Positions 25,899 to 34,620 are shown, numbered from the stretch's first letter. The stretch is DNA of 64,000 bases from Chthonomonadaceae bacterium (GCA_015709495.1 CP054189.1:1240001-1304000); one strand, 5' to 3'. Made by a program: numbers and translations. Notes: a model not told the origin generated them from the sequence alone.

Positions 25899-28055
25899 CT
25901 ACTTGCCGAAGTTCGCCGGTAACTTCAGCCCGAGGTTTTTCACCAAGAACGCATAGGTATCGGCGACCTCGTCGATGATCTTGTCGGTGGGCTTACCTGC
26001 GCCGTGCCCCGCGCGGGTCTCGATTCGGATCAGGATGGGGGCATCCCCAGCTTGGGCCGACTGCATGGCGGCGGCGTACTTGAAGCTGTGCGCGGGAACG
26101 ACCCTGTCGTCATGGTCGCCCGTGGTCACCAGCACCGCCGGGTATTGGGCGCCCTTGGTCACATTGTGATAGGGCGAATAGGCGAACAGGACCTTGAAAT
26201 CCTCCTCGCGCTCCGGCGATCCGTAGTCCGAGACCCACGCCCACCCGATGGTCCATTTGTGGAAGCGGAGCATGTCCATGACTCCCACTGCGGGCAGCGC
26301 GGCGCCGAAGAGGTCGGGCCGTTGGTTGACGCAAGCGCCCACGAGCAGCCCCCCGTTCGATCCACCTTGGATGGCGAGCTTCGAAGGGGAAGTGTAGCGG
26401 TTGTCGATCAGCCATTCGGCAGCGGAGATGAAGTCGTCGAAGCAGTTCTGCTTGTGTTTCAGGCGGCCCGCGTCATGCCAAGCGGTGCCATACTCACCCC
26501 CGCCGCGGATGTTGGCGATCGCAAGCACACCGCCCATTTGTACCCAAGTGAGCCTGGACACAGAGAAATAGGGCGTCTGCGAGATGTTGAACCCGCCGTA
26601 GCCCGACAGCAGCGTGGGGCTCGCCCCGTCGAGCTTGAGGCCCTTGCGATACACCAAGAACATCGGAACGAGCGTCCCGTCCTTGCTGTGGTAGAAGATT
26701 TGCTTGGTTTCGAAGTCGGCGGGCTTCACATCGACCTTGGACTGGAAGACCACTTCCGTCTTGCCGGTCGAGATCGCGTAGGAATACACGACGCGAGGGA
26801 ACGCGAACGACTGGAAGTCGAAGAACGTGGTCGTGTCGGTGTACTTGCCGCCAAAGCCGCCAGCCGATCCGAGCACGGGCAGTTTAACTTCTCGTACCAG
26901 CTTGCCGACCGTGCTGTAGACCTTGACGACTGAGTGGGCGTCCTTCAGGTACTGCGCGACGAGCCTTCGCCCCACATGCGAGACGGATTCGAGCTTCTCC
27001 TTTGCCTCGGGCAGGATCGTCTTCCAGTACTTGGTTTCGGGCTTCTTGATGTCGATTTCGATGACCCTGCCCCGCGGAGTCTTGAGATCGGTCTGAAACC
27101 AGAACTTCGTCCCCGAGTTGCCGATGAAGCCATAGCTCGCGTCCGCGGTTTTCAAGAGTTCGACGACCTTCGAGCTTCGAAGTCCGAGGTCCTTGTAGAA
27201 CACCCGGTTCTCGCGCTTGGTGCCTTCCCACACGGTGATGAGGAGATACCGGCCGTCGTCGGTGACCCGCCCGTCGAACCCCCACTCCTTCTTGTCCTTG
27301 CGCTCGTAGATGAGCGTGTCCTTCTCCTGTCCTGAGTTGATTCTGTGAAAGTAGAGCTTGTGAAAGTAGTTGACGGCTTCGAGCTCTTGCCCCGGCTTCG
27401 GGGCGTCGTAGCGGCTGTAATAAAACCCCTTGTTGTCCTTCGTCCACGAAGCTCCTGAGAATTTGCTCCAACGGACCTGGTCGGGCAAATCCGCGCCCGT
27501 ATCCACGCGGCGGACGCGCCACTCTTGCCAGTCCGAACCTCCGCTCGCAACGGCGTAAGCGAGGTATTTCCCGTCGTGGCTGATGGAAATCGCGGAGAGT
27601 GCGACCGTTCCGTCCTTGCTCAACTTGTTGGGGTCGAGCAGCACCTTCGGCGTGCCTTTGAGCGAGGTTGCCCAATACAGCACGGACTGGTTCTGCAGCC
27701 CGTCGTTCTTCGTCCAGAAGTAGCGGCTGCCCTTCTTTTCGGGAATGCCAAAGCGTTCGTAGTTCCAGACCTTTCGCAAGCGGTCCTTGATAGGCGTCCG
27801 CTCTGGAATCCGCCCAAGGTAATCGAATGTGAGCTTGTTTTGCGCTTCGATCCACGTCCGCACATCGGGTTCGTCCGGGTTCTCAAGCCACCGGTAGGGG
27901 TCCTTGACGCGAACGCCGAATCTCATCTCCGAAACGTCCTGTCGGCGAGTCTCGGGATACTGGAGCTTGTCGTTGGGCTTCATGAAGTCTGTAACTTGCG
28001 CGTCCGGCATGAGGGGCGCAGCGAGGAGTCCGAGTGCGATGCCGAATTCGATCAT
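25899..28055 (-). CDS. Prolyl oligopeptidase family serine peptidase (S9A)
   Basis: This 718-residue exported peptidase cleaves short peptides after proline. The N-terminus is a hydrophobic leader (MIEFGIALGLLAAPLMPDA). An N-terminal hook (YRWLENPDEPDVRTWIEAQN) leads into a seven-bladed propeller region and a C-terminal alpha/beta-hydrolase. The catalytic Ser is in GGSNGGLLVG, the Asp in TTGDHDDRVVP and the His in RAGHGAGKPT. The region DPYRWLE is diagnostic for S9A. It is encoded just upstream of the frameshifted permease and downstream of purK on the same strand; no functional link is evident. Confidence 0.93.
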   Translation of the reverse strand: MIEFGIALGLLAAPLMPDAQVTDFMKPNDKLQYPETRRQDVSEMRFGVRVKDPYRWLENPDEPDVRTWIEAQNKLTFDYLGRIPERTPIKDRLRKVWNYERFGIPEKKGSRYFWTKNDGLQNQSVLYWATSLKGTPKVLLDPNKLSKDGTVALSAISISHDGKYLAYAVASGGSDWQEWRVRRVDTGADLPDQVRWSKFSGASWTKDNKGFYYSRYDAPKPGQELEAVNYFHKLYFHRINSGQEKDTLIYERKDKKEWGFDGRVTDDGRYLLITVWEGTKRENRVFYKDLGLRSSKVVELLKTADASYGFIGNSGTKFWFQTDLKTPRGRVIEIDIKKPETKYWKTILPEAKEKLESVSHVGRRLVAQYLKDAHSVVKVYSTVGKLVREVKLPVLGSAGGFGGKYTDTTTFFDFQSFAFPRVVYSYAISTGKTEVVFQSKVDVKPADFETKQIFYHSKDGTLVPMFLVYRKGLKLDGASPTLLSGYGGFNISQTPYFSVSRLTWVQMGGVLAIANIRGGGEYGTAWHDAGRLKHKQNCFDDFISAAEWLIDNRYTSPSKLAIQGGSNGGLLVGACVNQRPDLFGAALPAVGVMDMLRFHKWTIGWAWVSDYGSPEREEDFKVLFAYSPYHNVTKGAQYPAVLVTTGDHDDRVVPAHSFKYAAAMQSAQAGDAPILIRIETRAGHGAGKPTDKIIDEVADTYAFLVKNLGLKLPANFGK

Positions 28056-28079
28056 GGCTTTACCGTCCTGGGGACTCGA

Positions 28080-29240
28080 TCATTCTACTTGCTGGCCCGC
28101 ATCTTCGGCCCACGCCTCATAGAATCGGTCTCGGGCCTCCCGCGCCCGCCGCACGAGCGAGGGGGTTTCTTGGGGGGAATATCCCCAGCTTCGACCCGGT
28201 ACGTTCAGGTGACCCATTTTGCGCCCGTGCCGCGCGGGCTCCTTCTCGTACCAATGCACTCTGACCTCAGGGTCTTTCAGCGCAGCTTCGATCCCCCTTC
28301 GGTAATCGCCTGAGGGTTGAAGCCCGAGGAGGTTTGCCATGCAGGTCGCCCAGCCGAGCGGCTCTACCGCCGGCCACCCCATGACCAGGCGTACGTGCTG
28401 CTCGAACTGACTGACGCCTCCCCAATCGAGCGTGTAATGCCCCGTGTTGTGGGGTCTGGGGGCTAGTTCGTTGACCAAGATGTTGCCGTTTTCGAGTTCG
28501 AAAAGCTCCACCCCGAACAAGCCCTTACCGCCCACAGCTTCGACAGCCGCAAGCGCGATCTCGCTCCCTTCGGCGTCGCAGGGGAACACAAGGTCGCACA
28601 CGTGGTTCACTTGGATCGTCTCCATCGTCGGGAAGGTCCCTCGAGATTGCCCGCCGATAAAGACCATTGCGGCGAGTTCCCGGCGAAACTCGACGAACTG
28701 CTCGGCGAGCCAGCCGCCGTTGCCCCACTCCGCTCGGAGCGATTCCAACTGCTCTAAGTCACGAACGAACCTCGTGCCTTTGCCATCGTAACCTCCAAAG
28801 CGAGCCTTGAGCACCATAGGGAAGCCGAGTTGACGCACGGCTTGGGACCCGTCGCCCTCCAGCGCGAGCGCCCGTGGAGTCGGAACTCCGGCCCTTGCGA
28901 GCGCATGCCGCTGAAGGAGCTTGTCTTGGACCGTAGCCAAGGAATCAAGGGGCGGCGTGAGGATCCCTGGGTCGGTTCCGGATGCGTCCAGCGCTCGTTG
29001 AATCGAGGCGGCCGGGACGAACTCATTTTCTAATGTGACGCGATGGCACCGGCTCAAGACCTCGACGAGGGCTTCGGGGTCGTCGAGTTGGGCCTGCAAG
29101 GACTCGGCGATGCGAGAAGACGGACTCTGAAGCGAAGGATCGATCGAAAGACACCGCAGCCCCATTCGTTGGGCGGCCTGGATCGACATCCGGGCGAGTT
29201 GCCCGCCGCCGAGGAACCCGATATCGAAGTCACGCTTCAG
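28080..29240 (-). CDS. purK: 5-(carboxyamino)imidazole ribonucleotide synthase
   Basis: PurK is an ATP-grasp enzyme that converts AIR, ATP and bicarbonate to N5-CAIR in purine synthesis. The N-terminal IGFLGGGQLARMSIQAAQRM is the family hallmark. ATP-grasp segments are visible as QLGFPMVLKARFGGYDGKGT and FELENGNILVNELAPRPHNTGH. No ATG or TTG precedes the domain at the right distance. A CTG at 29240 has GGAGG six bases before it and gives 386 residues. A GTG at 29318 would overlap the upstream gene by 89 bases. PurE, its usual partner, is not in the window. Confidence 0.9.
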   Translation of the reverse strand: MKRDFDIGFLGGGQLARMSIQAAQRMGLRCLSIDPSLQSPSSRIAESLQAQLDDPEALVEVLSRCHRVTLENEFVPAASIQRALDASGTDPGILTPPLDSLATVQDKLLQRHALARAGVPTPRALALEGDGSQAVRQLGFPMVLKARFGGYDGKGTRFVRDLEQLESLRAEWGNGGWLAEQFVEFRRELAAMVFIGGQSRGTFPTMETIQVNHVCDLVFPCDAEGSEIALAAVEAVGGKGLFGVELFELENGNILVNELAPRPHNTGHYTLDWGGVSQFEQHVRLVMGWPAVEPLGWATCMANLLGLQPSGDYRRGIEAALKDPEVRVHWYEKEPARHGRKMGHLNVPGRSWGYSPQETPSLVRRAREARDRFYEAWAEDAGQQVE

Positions 29241-30120
29241 TTCGCACCTCCGAGACGACCTGCTCCGGCGCGATCGCGAGCTTGGTGGCCCCTGGCACGT
29301 CCCGTTCGCGGATGGCACCGACCAAGTGAGCAGGGCTTGGGGTGCGGTACATCTTGCGAGTCTGCTGGTTGAGGAACTCCACGATGGGATCGACGGGCGT
29401 GAGATCAGGCAAGGTCAGGTTAAGGCTGACCAGCCCGCGCCTTCGGGACGGTAGGTAGGTTGCAAGAGCCCGGACCCCGAGGAACCGTTCGTCGCCTTCT
29501 TGACGGAGCCTTCGGACGCTTCCGGCGAGCCGCTTGGCGATCCGGCTGTCGGCGTCGGCAAACGTGAAGTGGAGAGCGATCACGAAGTCCCTTACGCCCG
29601 TGTAGGTGACGCCAAGGCGAGGATGAACCTGCGTGGGGCCGTAATCGGACGAGAGCTTCTTCCCCATCAGGCCGCCAAACCCCCCAAGCCTGAGTTCCGC
29701 GAGTTCGGACTCGCTTCGCACGCCTTCCGACCGCTCGTATAGAAACACAGGCAGATCGTAGGTTCTTGCGAGACGTTCGCCGAAGGCGCGGGCGACCGAA
29801 AGAAGCACTTCCTTCCCGCCGGTCCAGCCCGCTCCCCCGACTTCGACGAACGGGCAAACATCGAGCGCGCCAATTCGGGGAAATGCGCCCACGTGGCGGT
29901 TGAGGTCGATACGGTCGAAATAGAGAGAGCAGAGTTCATAGAGGGTTCCGATAACGTGGTTGGGCTTGCCGCTGAACGCCGTGACGGCTCGGTTGAGATC
30001 GACATCGGATCGGCAGTAATGGAGACTCACGTTCGCACCCCTGATTAAGTCCTCGACGGCGGAAGTCAGGACTCGATCCCTACCGAGCGACCATTGAGGA
30101 ATTGTGAGCAGGAGCGCCAC
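29230..30120 (-). CDS. Formiminotransferase-domain protein (FtcD N-terminal type)
   Basis: This 296-residue protein follows the glutamate formimidoyltransferase pattern: SDVDLNRAVTAFSG, then RIDLNRHVGAFPRIGALDVC continued by PFVEV, where the family has DHNRSV and H-x-G-x-HPRxGAxDVxPF. FtcD transfers a formimino group between formiminoglutamate and tetrahydrofolate. Here the usual H-P-R is F-P-R and the second, cyclodeaminase domain is absent. The first change alters a conserved His position, so substrate and activity may differ. It lies between fabI and purK, overlapping the purK start by 11 bases, so a role in one-carbon metabolism is plausible. Confidence 0.75.
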   Translation of the reverse strand: MALLLTIPQWSLGRDRVLTSAVEDLIRGANVSLHYCRSDVDLNRAVTAFSGKPNHVIGTLYELCSLYFDRIDLNRHVGAFPRIGALDVCPFVEVGGAGWTGGKEVLLSVARAFGERLARTYDLPVFLYERSEGVRSESELAELRLGGFGGLMGKKLSSDYGPTQVHPRLGVTYTGVRDFVIALHFTFADADSRIAKRLAGSVRRLRQEGDERFLGVRALATYLPSRRRGLVSLNLTLPDLTPVDPIVEFLNQQTRKMYRTPSPAHLVGAIRERDVPGATKLAIAPEQVVSEVRTEA

Positions 30121-30129
30121 GAAGCCTCC

Positions 30130-30894
30130 TCAAAGACCGACGATGTTGTACCCACTGTCGATGTAGAGGATTTGACCCGTGACCCCTACGCTCAGGTCGC
30201 TCAACAGATACAGCGCGGATTGCGCCACCTCTTGTTGGCCGAACTCCCTCTTGAGGGGCGCGCGTTCTTGAACATGGTCGATCATGTCGAGGAGTCCCCG
30301 AACCCCGCGCGCGGCGACGGTGTTGATGGGTCCTGGCGATAGGACGTTGACGCGAATCCCCCGAACTCCCAAATCGACCGAAAGGTACCGCGCCGAAGCT
30401 TCGAGAGCGGCCTTGGCCACGCCCATCACATTGTAGTTGCCCACGACGCGCTGCGAGCCCAAGTAGCTGATCGTGACCACGCTGGCATCGTCGGCGATCA
30501 CCCCTTCCAGCACTTGGCACAGCTTCACCAACGAGTAGCAGGAGACGTCGAGGGCGGTCGCGAACCCGTCGCGCGAGGTGTCGAGAAACCTGCCCGAAAG
30601 GTCCTCCTTCTTCGCGAAGGCCGCCGAGTGTACGAGGAAGTCGATCTTGCCATAGGCTGCGGCGACCGAATCCCGGAGCGCCTCCATCTGATCGTCGAAT
30701 TTGAAGTCCACCATGAACGGGTTGAGATTGGATCGACCTTCGAGAAGGGGCTCGACGCGCTCCATCATGCGGTCGTTCTGCGCGCCCACACCCACCTCAG
30801 CGCCTTCGCTCGCAGCGGCATCGGCAATCGCCCAGCCGATGCTGCGGTCGTTGGTTACGCTGAGCACGAGCCCTTTCTTGCCCTTGAGTAGCAT
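30130..30894 (-). CDS. fabI: Enoyl-[acyl-carrier-protein] reductase (NADH)
   Basis: FabI performs the last reduction of each fatty-acid elongation cycle and is the triclosan target. The 254-residue short-chain dehydrogenase has GLVLSVTNDRSIGWAIADAA (cofactor-binding loop), a catalytic pattern VTISYLGSQRVVGNYNVMG followed by AKAALEAS (Tyr-x6-Tyr, then Lys), and LSPGPINTVAARGVRG. The length is normal. It lies 9 bases upstream of the formiminotransferase-like gene and 7 bases downstream of the DHDPS-family gene, suggesting one operon. Confidence 0.93.
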   Translation of the reverse strand: MLLKGKKGLVLSVTNDRSIGWAIADAAASEGAEVGVGAQNDRMMERVEPLLEGRSNLNPFMVDFKFDDQMEALRDSVAAAYGKIDFLVHSAAFAKKEDLSGRFLDTSRDGFATALDVSCYSLVKLCQVLEGVIADDASVVTISYLGSQRVVGNYNVMGVAKAALEASARYLSVDLGVRGIRVNVLSPGPINTVAARGVRGLLDMIDHVQERAPLKREFGQQEVAQSALYLLSDLSVGVTGQILYIDSGYNIVGL

Positions 30895-30901
30895 GGACCG
30901 A

Positions 30902-31819
30902 TTATGGCGAATCCGGCGGACGGGGCACAGAAACGGGCTCCTTGCCTCCGAGGGCTCGCACGGCTGCCTCTACGCGGTCGATCTCCTCTTGGCTTGGCTC
31001 GGTTAGGGGCGGTCGCATGGAGGAGTGCTCGAGAATTCCTCGCTTCTTCAGAATCGCCTTGTGGCAGCCCGGTTGCGGCGCTTTTCGGATCGCTTGGATG
31101 CAGGGCAGGACGTATTCGAACTTCGCAAGCGCGGACGGGCGGCTACCCTCGAAGTACTCGCTCACCACGCTCGAAAGCCACCCAGGGATCACGTTGGCCG
31201 CTCCGCTGATCGTCCCGTGCCATCCGGCGGCAAGGGCGTCCCCAAGGAGGGTTTCATCCCCCACGAACAGCCTGTGCTCAGGACTCGTAAGGACCTCCCG
31301 AAACTCGCCGAGGTTATCGGCCCGCCCTGAACTGTCCTTGATCCCAAGCAGGTTGGGGTGGTGGGTGAGTGACTTCAGGAGTTGGGGAGAGATCTCCGCA
31401 CCGGCCCGTTGCGGGAAATTGTAAAGAAGCAGGGGGACCGTCGAGCGATCGAGCACCGACAGGAACCACCGACGCAGCAACTCTTCCGTCGCATGGGGAT
31501 AGTATCCGGGCGCCATCACGAGAGGAACGGCCGCCAACTCCTCCGCTCGGCGGCAGAGCCATGCGCATTCCTCGATGGAGGCCGTCGCGACGCCAAGGAT
31601 CGGCTTCAGATTTCGCCAGGCTGCCGCCTGAGACCCAAGCAATTCTTTCTTTTCCCGCGCGATCAGCGAGTACCCCTCGCCGTTGCTTCCCCCCACAGCG
31701 CAACCTTGGCATCCGGAGCTTTCGAAGTAGGCCAGCAGCTTCGCCAACGAGGCGCCATCGACCTCGCCCTTCAGGCCAAATGGGGTCACGGCTGCGGGGT
31801 ATACGCCAGGCTTCAACAT
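30902..31819 (-). CDS. Dihydrodipicolinate synthase/N-acetylneuraminate lyase family protein
   Basis: This 305-residue class I aldolase of the DapA family begins GVYPAAVTPFGLKGEVD. Substrate-loop GGSNGEGYSL stands in place of the common GTTGE. The catalytic Tyr is in LLYNFPQRAGAE and the Schiff-base Lys in LLGIKDSSGRADN. Because the GTTGE motif is altered, lysine synthesis (DapA) is less certain than a related lyase such as a keto-deoxy-sugar aldolase. It heads the fabI cluster on the minus strand and is divergent from the CNNM gene with only 38 bases between starts. Confidence 0.85.
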   Translation of the reverse strand: MLKPGVYPAAVTPFGLKGEVDGASLAKLLAYFESSGCQGCAVGGSNGEGYSLIAREKKELLGSQAAAWRNLKPILGVATASIEECAWLCRRAEELAAVPLVMAPGYYPHATEELLRRWFLSVLDRSTVPLLLYNFPQRAGAEISPQLLKSLTHHPNLLGIKDSSGRADNLGEFREVLTSPEHRLFVGDETLLGDALAAGWHGTISGAANVIPGWLSSVVSEYFEGSRPSALAKFEYVLPCIQAIRKAPQPGCHKAILKKRGILEHSSMRPPLTEPSQEEIDRVEAAVRALGGKEPVSVPRPPDSP

Positions 31820-31842
31820 CTCGTGATTATGGGGCGATTGGT

Positions 31843-31848
31843 TACAAT
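31843..31848 (+). promoter_or_regulatory. Candidate -10 box for a leaderless CNNM transcript
   Basis: TACAAT lies 9 bases before the ATG at 31858, and no Shine-Dalgarno sequence is present between them. If used, transcription would start at or next to the start codon, giving a leaderless mRNA. No convincing -35 box is seen, so this is tentative. Confidence 0.3.
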
Positions 31849-31857
31849 GGCACTTGA

Positions 31858-33168
31858 ATGGAAGCTTCGGACTTAGCGTCCCTGCTGGCTAGCATAGGTC
31901 TGGTGCTCGCCAATATGTTCTTTGTGGCTGCCGAATATTCTCTCGTCGGCTGCCGGAAGAGCCACATGCAGGCGCTCAGTAGGCGGGGCAACCGCTGGGC
32001 GGGGATGGTGGTCCAGGCTCTCGACCGCATCCACGACTACGTAGCAGGGATTCAAATCGCGATCACGATGTGCGGAGTCGGCGCGGGTTCGATCACGGAG
32101 CCCTTTCTGACCGCGCTTCTTCGGAACTGGTTTGGAGCGGGAGTCGACCGCAGATTCAGCTTCGCACTGGCATTCCTTCTCGTCACCTACGTGATCGTCG
32201 TCGTTGGCGAACTGTTGCCGAAGTATCTAACTTTGCGAGCCTCCGAAAGGGTCGCTCTCGCAGTGATCGGCCCTTTGCGAGTCGTTGTGACGATTCTCAA
32301 TCCGGTGATTTTCGTTTTTCGCTCGACCGGAACCGTGTTGCTGCGCCTGTTCGGAGTTCGAATCGATGAGGAGACCAAAAACCACCTCACTCGCGAGGAA
32401 TTGCTGCTGCTTCTGCGCTCCCAACACGAAGAAGGCGCGATCGAAGTCCTACACGCGGGAATGGTCGCCAAGGCGCTTCGGCTCGACCGTCTGGATGCCG
32501 CCGACATCATGGTTCACCGGCTCGACATCCAGTGGGTGGACGTGGATACGCCTAAGGCTAAGGTGCTCGCCGAGGTGCAGCGGATTCCGCACAGCCGCTT
32601 TCCGGTGTGCCGAAACGACGTGGACGAGGTCGTCGGTATCGTGTACCTACACGACGTGGTTCGTCAGTTGGACCTCCCTGACTTTTCACTCGAGAGAATC
32701 GCCCGCCCTGCAGTCATGGTTCCTGAAACTCTCACGCTCGACAAGGCGATCGGCATCATGCGCGAAGACAGGACGCAGATTCTCATCGTGGCGGACGAGT
32801 ACGGCGGCACGAGCGGGCTTATCACGCTGGAAGACATCGTCGAAGAAGTGTTCGGGGAACTGGAGGACAGCCTCGAATCTGAGCAGGAGGCGATCCGGTT
32901 GCTTCCGGGAGGGCGAATCTCCGCGCGCGCGGAAGTGAGATTCGATGAGATCGTCGAGAAGCTGGGAATCGAGTTGGAGCAAGAACCAGGTACGGAGACG
33001 CTTGCGACCCTGATGGTGAACTCGCTCGAACGCGTGCCCCGGCTGGGCGATACGGTGGAGACCCCGCTTGGGGTGATGCGAATCGAAAACATGGCGAGAA
33101 ACCGCATCACGCGCCTTTCGATCCAACTCTCCCAGTCGATCCGCGCTCAAGCGAACGGCGAAGCGTAG
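31858..33168 (+). CDS. CNNM/CorC-family membrane protein with CBS pair
   Basis: This 436-residue protein has an N-terminal DUF21/CNNM membrane domain with about three to four helices (LASIGLVLANMFFVAAEYSL at the start, then VVVGELLPKYL). A cytoplasmic CBS-domain pair occupies about residues 210-330 (MVHRLDIQWVDVD, SRFPVCRNDVDEVVGIVYLH, ILIVADEYGGTSGLITLEDI). The C-terminal CorC_HlyC domain ends IENMARNRITRLSIQ. Homologues transport or sense magnesium or cobalt and were once called hemolysins. It is transcribed away from the DHDPS-family gene, possibly from a leaderless mRNA. Confidence 0.92.
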   Translation: MEASDLASLLASIGLVLANMFFVAAEYSLVGCRKSHMQALSRRGNRWAGMVVQALDRIHDYVAGIQIAITMCGVGAGSITEPFLTALLRNWFGAGVDRRFSFALAFLLVTYVIVVVGELLPKYLTLRASERVALAVIGPLRVVVTILNPVIFVFRSTGTVLLRLFGVRIDEETKNHLTREELLLLLRSQHEEGAIEVLHAGMVAKALRLDRLDAADIMVHRLDIQWVDVDTPKAKVLAEVQRIPHSRFPVCRNDVDEVVGIVYLHDVVRQLDLPDFSLERIARPAVMVPETLTLDKAIGIMREDRTQILIVADEYGGTSGLITLEDIVEEVFGELEDSLESEQEAIRLLPGGRISARAEVRFDEIVEKLGIELEQEPGTETLATLMVNSLERVPRLGDTVETPLGVMRIENMARNRITRLSIQLSQSIRAQANGEA

Positions 33169-33177
33169 GGCCACGCG

Positions 33178-33191
33178 CCCCGCCTGCGGGG
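33178..33191 (+). terminator. Short GC hairpin after the CNNM gene
   Basis: CCCCGC and GCGGGG form a 6-base stem 9 bases after the CNNM stop. There is no T-run after it, so it may be a weak terminator or a pause/processing hairpin before the next cassette. Confidence 0.25.
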
Positions 33192-33242
33192 AAGGTGGTT
33201 GACGCTTCCGGTCACAAACGCCTACCCCGATGGGAGGTACCC

Positions 33243-33581
33243 ATGAACTTAGCTTTGTCCCTCGAAAACCTCGGCAAGCGGGAGACTTCGACCGTGACGG
33301 GGTCGACCGTCAAGAGGCTCTTCGGCGCTTCGAACGCCACCGGCAACTCACCCTTGAGAAAGGGGGTTCAGGTCTGCAATCACAGTCCCGCGTACGCGCT
33401 CAGGCTCAAACTCGTCGCGAAGAATGCAACTCTGCCGACGGTCAGCGCTTCGGATTTCGACTACTTGGTGTTGCCAGGATCGACCGTGCTGATCCCCGCT
33501 GGCGAAGGCATCGACGTTTGCGCCCTCAATAGCTCGGGCGCGTCGGGAACTGCCGCTTATTCGGCGTTGGAGGTGTTCTAA
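33243..33581 (+). CDS. Small hypothetical protein of the phage-spike-like cassette
   Basis: This 112-residue protein starts at an ATG with GGGAGG a few bases before it. It has no signal or membrane segment. A beta-rich second half includes FDYLVLPGSTVLIPAGEGID, which recalls small phage head or tail decoration proteins where a pseudo-symmetric sheet presents an IPAG-type loop. It overlaps the next gene by one base (TAATG). I do not recognise a specific family. The neighbours suggest it belongs to a virion- or spike-like set. Confidence 0.6.
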   Translation: MNLALSLENLGKRETSTVTGSTVKRLFGASNATGNSPLRKGVQVCNHSPAYALRLKLVAKNATLPTVSASDFDYLVLPGSTVLIPAGEGIDVCALNSSGASGTAAYSALEVF

Positions 33582-33829
33582 TGGTTTTGGGCGACGTGCA
33601 AGGCGCGTTTCTAGGCGTGGCGACGGGCGGCGCTTCGATTACGCCGGTGGACAGCGATCTCTCGGCTCCCGTCCGCGCGATCTGGGTTGGGACCCAGGGC
33701 AATCTCCGCGTGACGACCGTCTCCGGAGACGATTTCGTGCTTCCGAACGCCGTTGGACTGATTCCCATTGCCGTTCGGCGCGTCTGGGCGACCAACACGA
33801 CCGCTACCGGAATCGTGGGGCTCCAATGA
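33581..33829 (+). CDS. Spike-base-like protein (GTA/phage family)
   Basis: This 82-residue protein resembles the spike base protein family known from gene transfer agents and tailed phages (RCAP_rcc01079 type). The shared pattern is APVRAIWVGTQGNLRVTTVS followed by LIPIAVRRVWATNTTATGIV. In that family a trimeric base joins tail fibres to the virion. It overlaps both neighbours by 1-4 bases (TAATG and ATGA), so the three genes are translationally coupled. No capsid, portal or terminase gene is present, so this is not a prophage. The family match is from memory of the pattern and needs a profile search. Confidence 0.6.
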   Translation: MVLGDVQGAFLGVATGGASITPVDSDLSAPVRAIWVGTQGNLRVTTVSGDDFVLPNAVGLIPIAVRRVWATNTTATGIVGLQ

Positions 33830-34620
33830 GGATCGGGCTCGGCCTGGAACTCGCGGCGCGAGGCGCGGGCGTCACGCCGCCGGCGATCCCAGGGCTCGCA
33901 CTGTGGCTCGACGCGACTTCGTCGGGCCTGTATCTCGACGCGGGGCTATCGCTCCCGGTAAGTTCGGATAACGACCCCGTCGGAGGCTGGAAGGACCTAA
34001 GCGGTGGCGGGTTTCATGTGGTACAGGCGACGGCGACGAAGCGGCCCTTGTGGAAGGAGTCGGCGCTCAACGGACTTCCCGCCGTGCGGTTCGACGGAAC
34101 GGACGACCATCTGACAGGAGACCCGTTGGCCGCGCTGTTCTCCGGCAGCGACGTGCCGTGGTCGTTCTTTTGCGTCTGGCAGCCGCTCAGCTTGGGTTCG
34201 ACGACGCACACGCTCGCTTGCTTGGCCTCTGGCTCCTCCAGCACCCAGATCGAGACGTTCGTTCGCGTGGATACCGCGAGCAAGTACAACGTTCGACGAG
34301 TCGACAACTCGGGGGTAGCGAAGAACCCGATCGCAAGCGCCTCGACTTCTGCGGTCGTTCAGCGGACGTCGGCAATCATGACGGGCACGACCGTGGAGGC
34401 GTTTCGAGACGGGGCAATGGTCGGGGGCATCGGCCCTGCGGCGGATTACGACGTCGGGTCGCTCACGCTCGATAGGTTTGCCGTGGGAATCAGGAGGACC
34501 ACGTTCGACTCCAATCCCCTTCATGGGGACGTGGGCGAATTGATCCTCTACGGCCGGGCGCTAAGTTCGGGCGAGCGGGCGCAAGTGGAGGCCTACCTCC
34601 AGCGAAAGTGGGGCGTTTGA
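33826..34620 (+). CDS. LamG/concanavalin-like protein of the spike-like cassette
   Basis: This 264-residue protein has no clear signal peptide. The body follows the LamG-like jelly-roll pattern seen in phage tail and spike proteins: LALWLDATSSGLYLD, GGWKDLSGGGFHVVQATATK, LPAVRFDGTDDHLTGDPLAA, and a closing GELILYGRALSSGERAQVEA followed by YLQRKWG. Such domains bind carbohydrate. It is the last gene of the cassette and is coupled to the spike-base-like gene by ATGA. A role in surface binding is inferred from the fold. Confidence 0.65.
   Translation: MRIGLGLELAARGAGVTPPAIPGLALWLDATSSGLYLDAGLSLPVSSDNDPVGGWKDLSGGGFHVVQATATKRPLWKESALNGLPAVRFDGTDDHLTGDPLAALFSGSDVPWSFFCVWQPLSLGSTTHTLACLASGSSSTQIETFVRVDTASKYNVRRVDNSGVAKNPIASASTSAVVQRTSAIMTGTTVEAFRDGAMVGGIGPAADYDVGSLTLDRFAVGIRRTTFDSNPLHGDVGELILYGRALSSGERAQVEAYLQRKWGV

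Noticed and set aside
33243-34620. Prophage
   Set aside because: Only three small spike-like genes are present, with no integrase, terminase, portal, capsid, lysis gene or attachment repeats.
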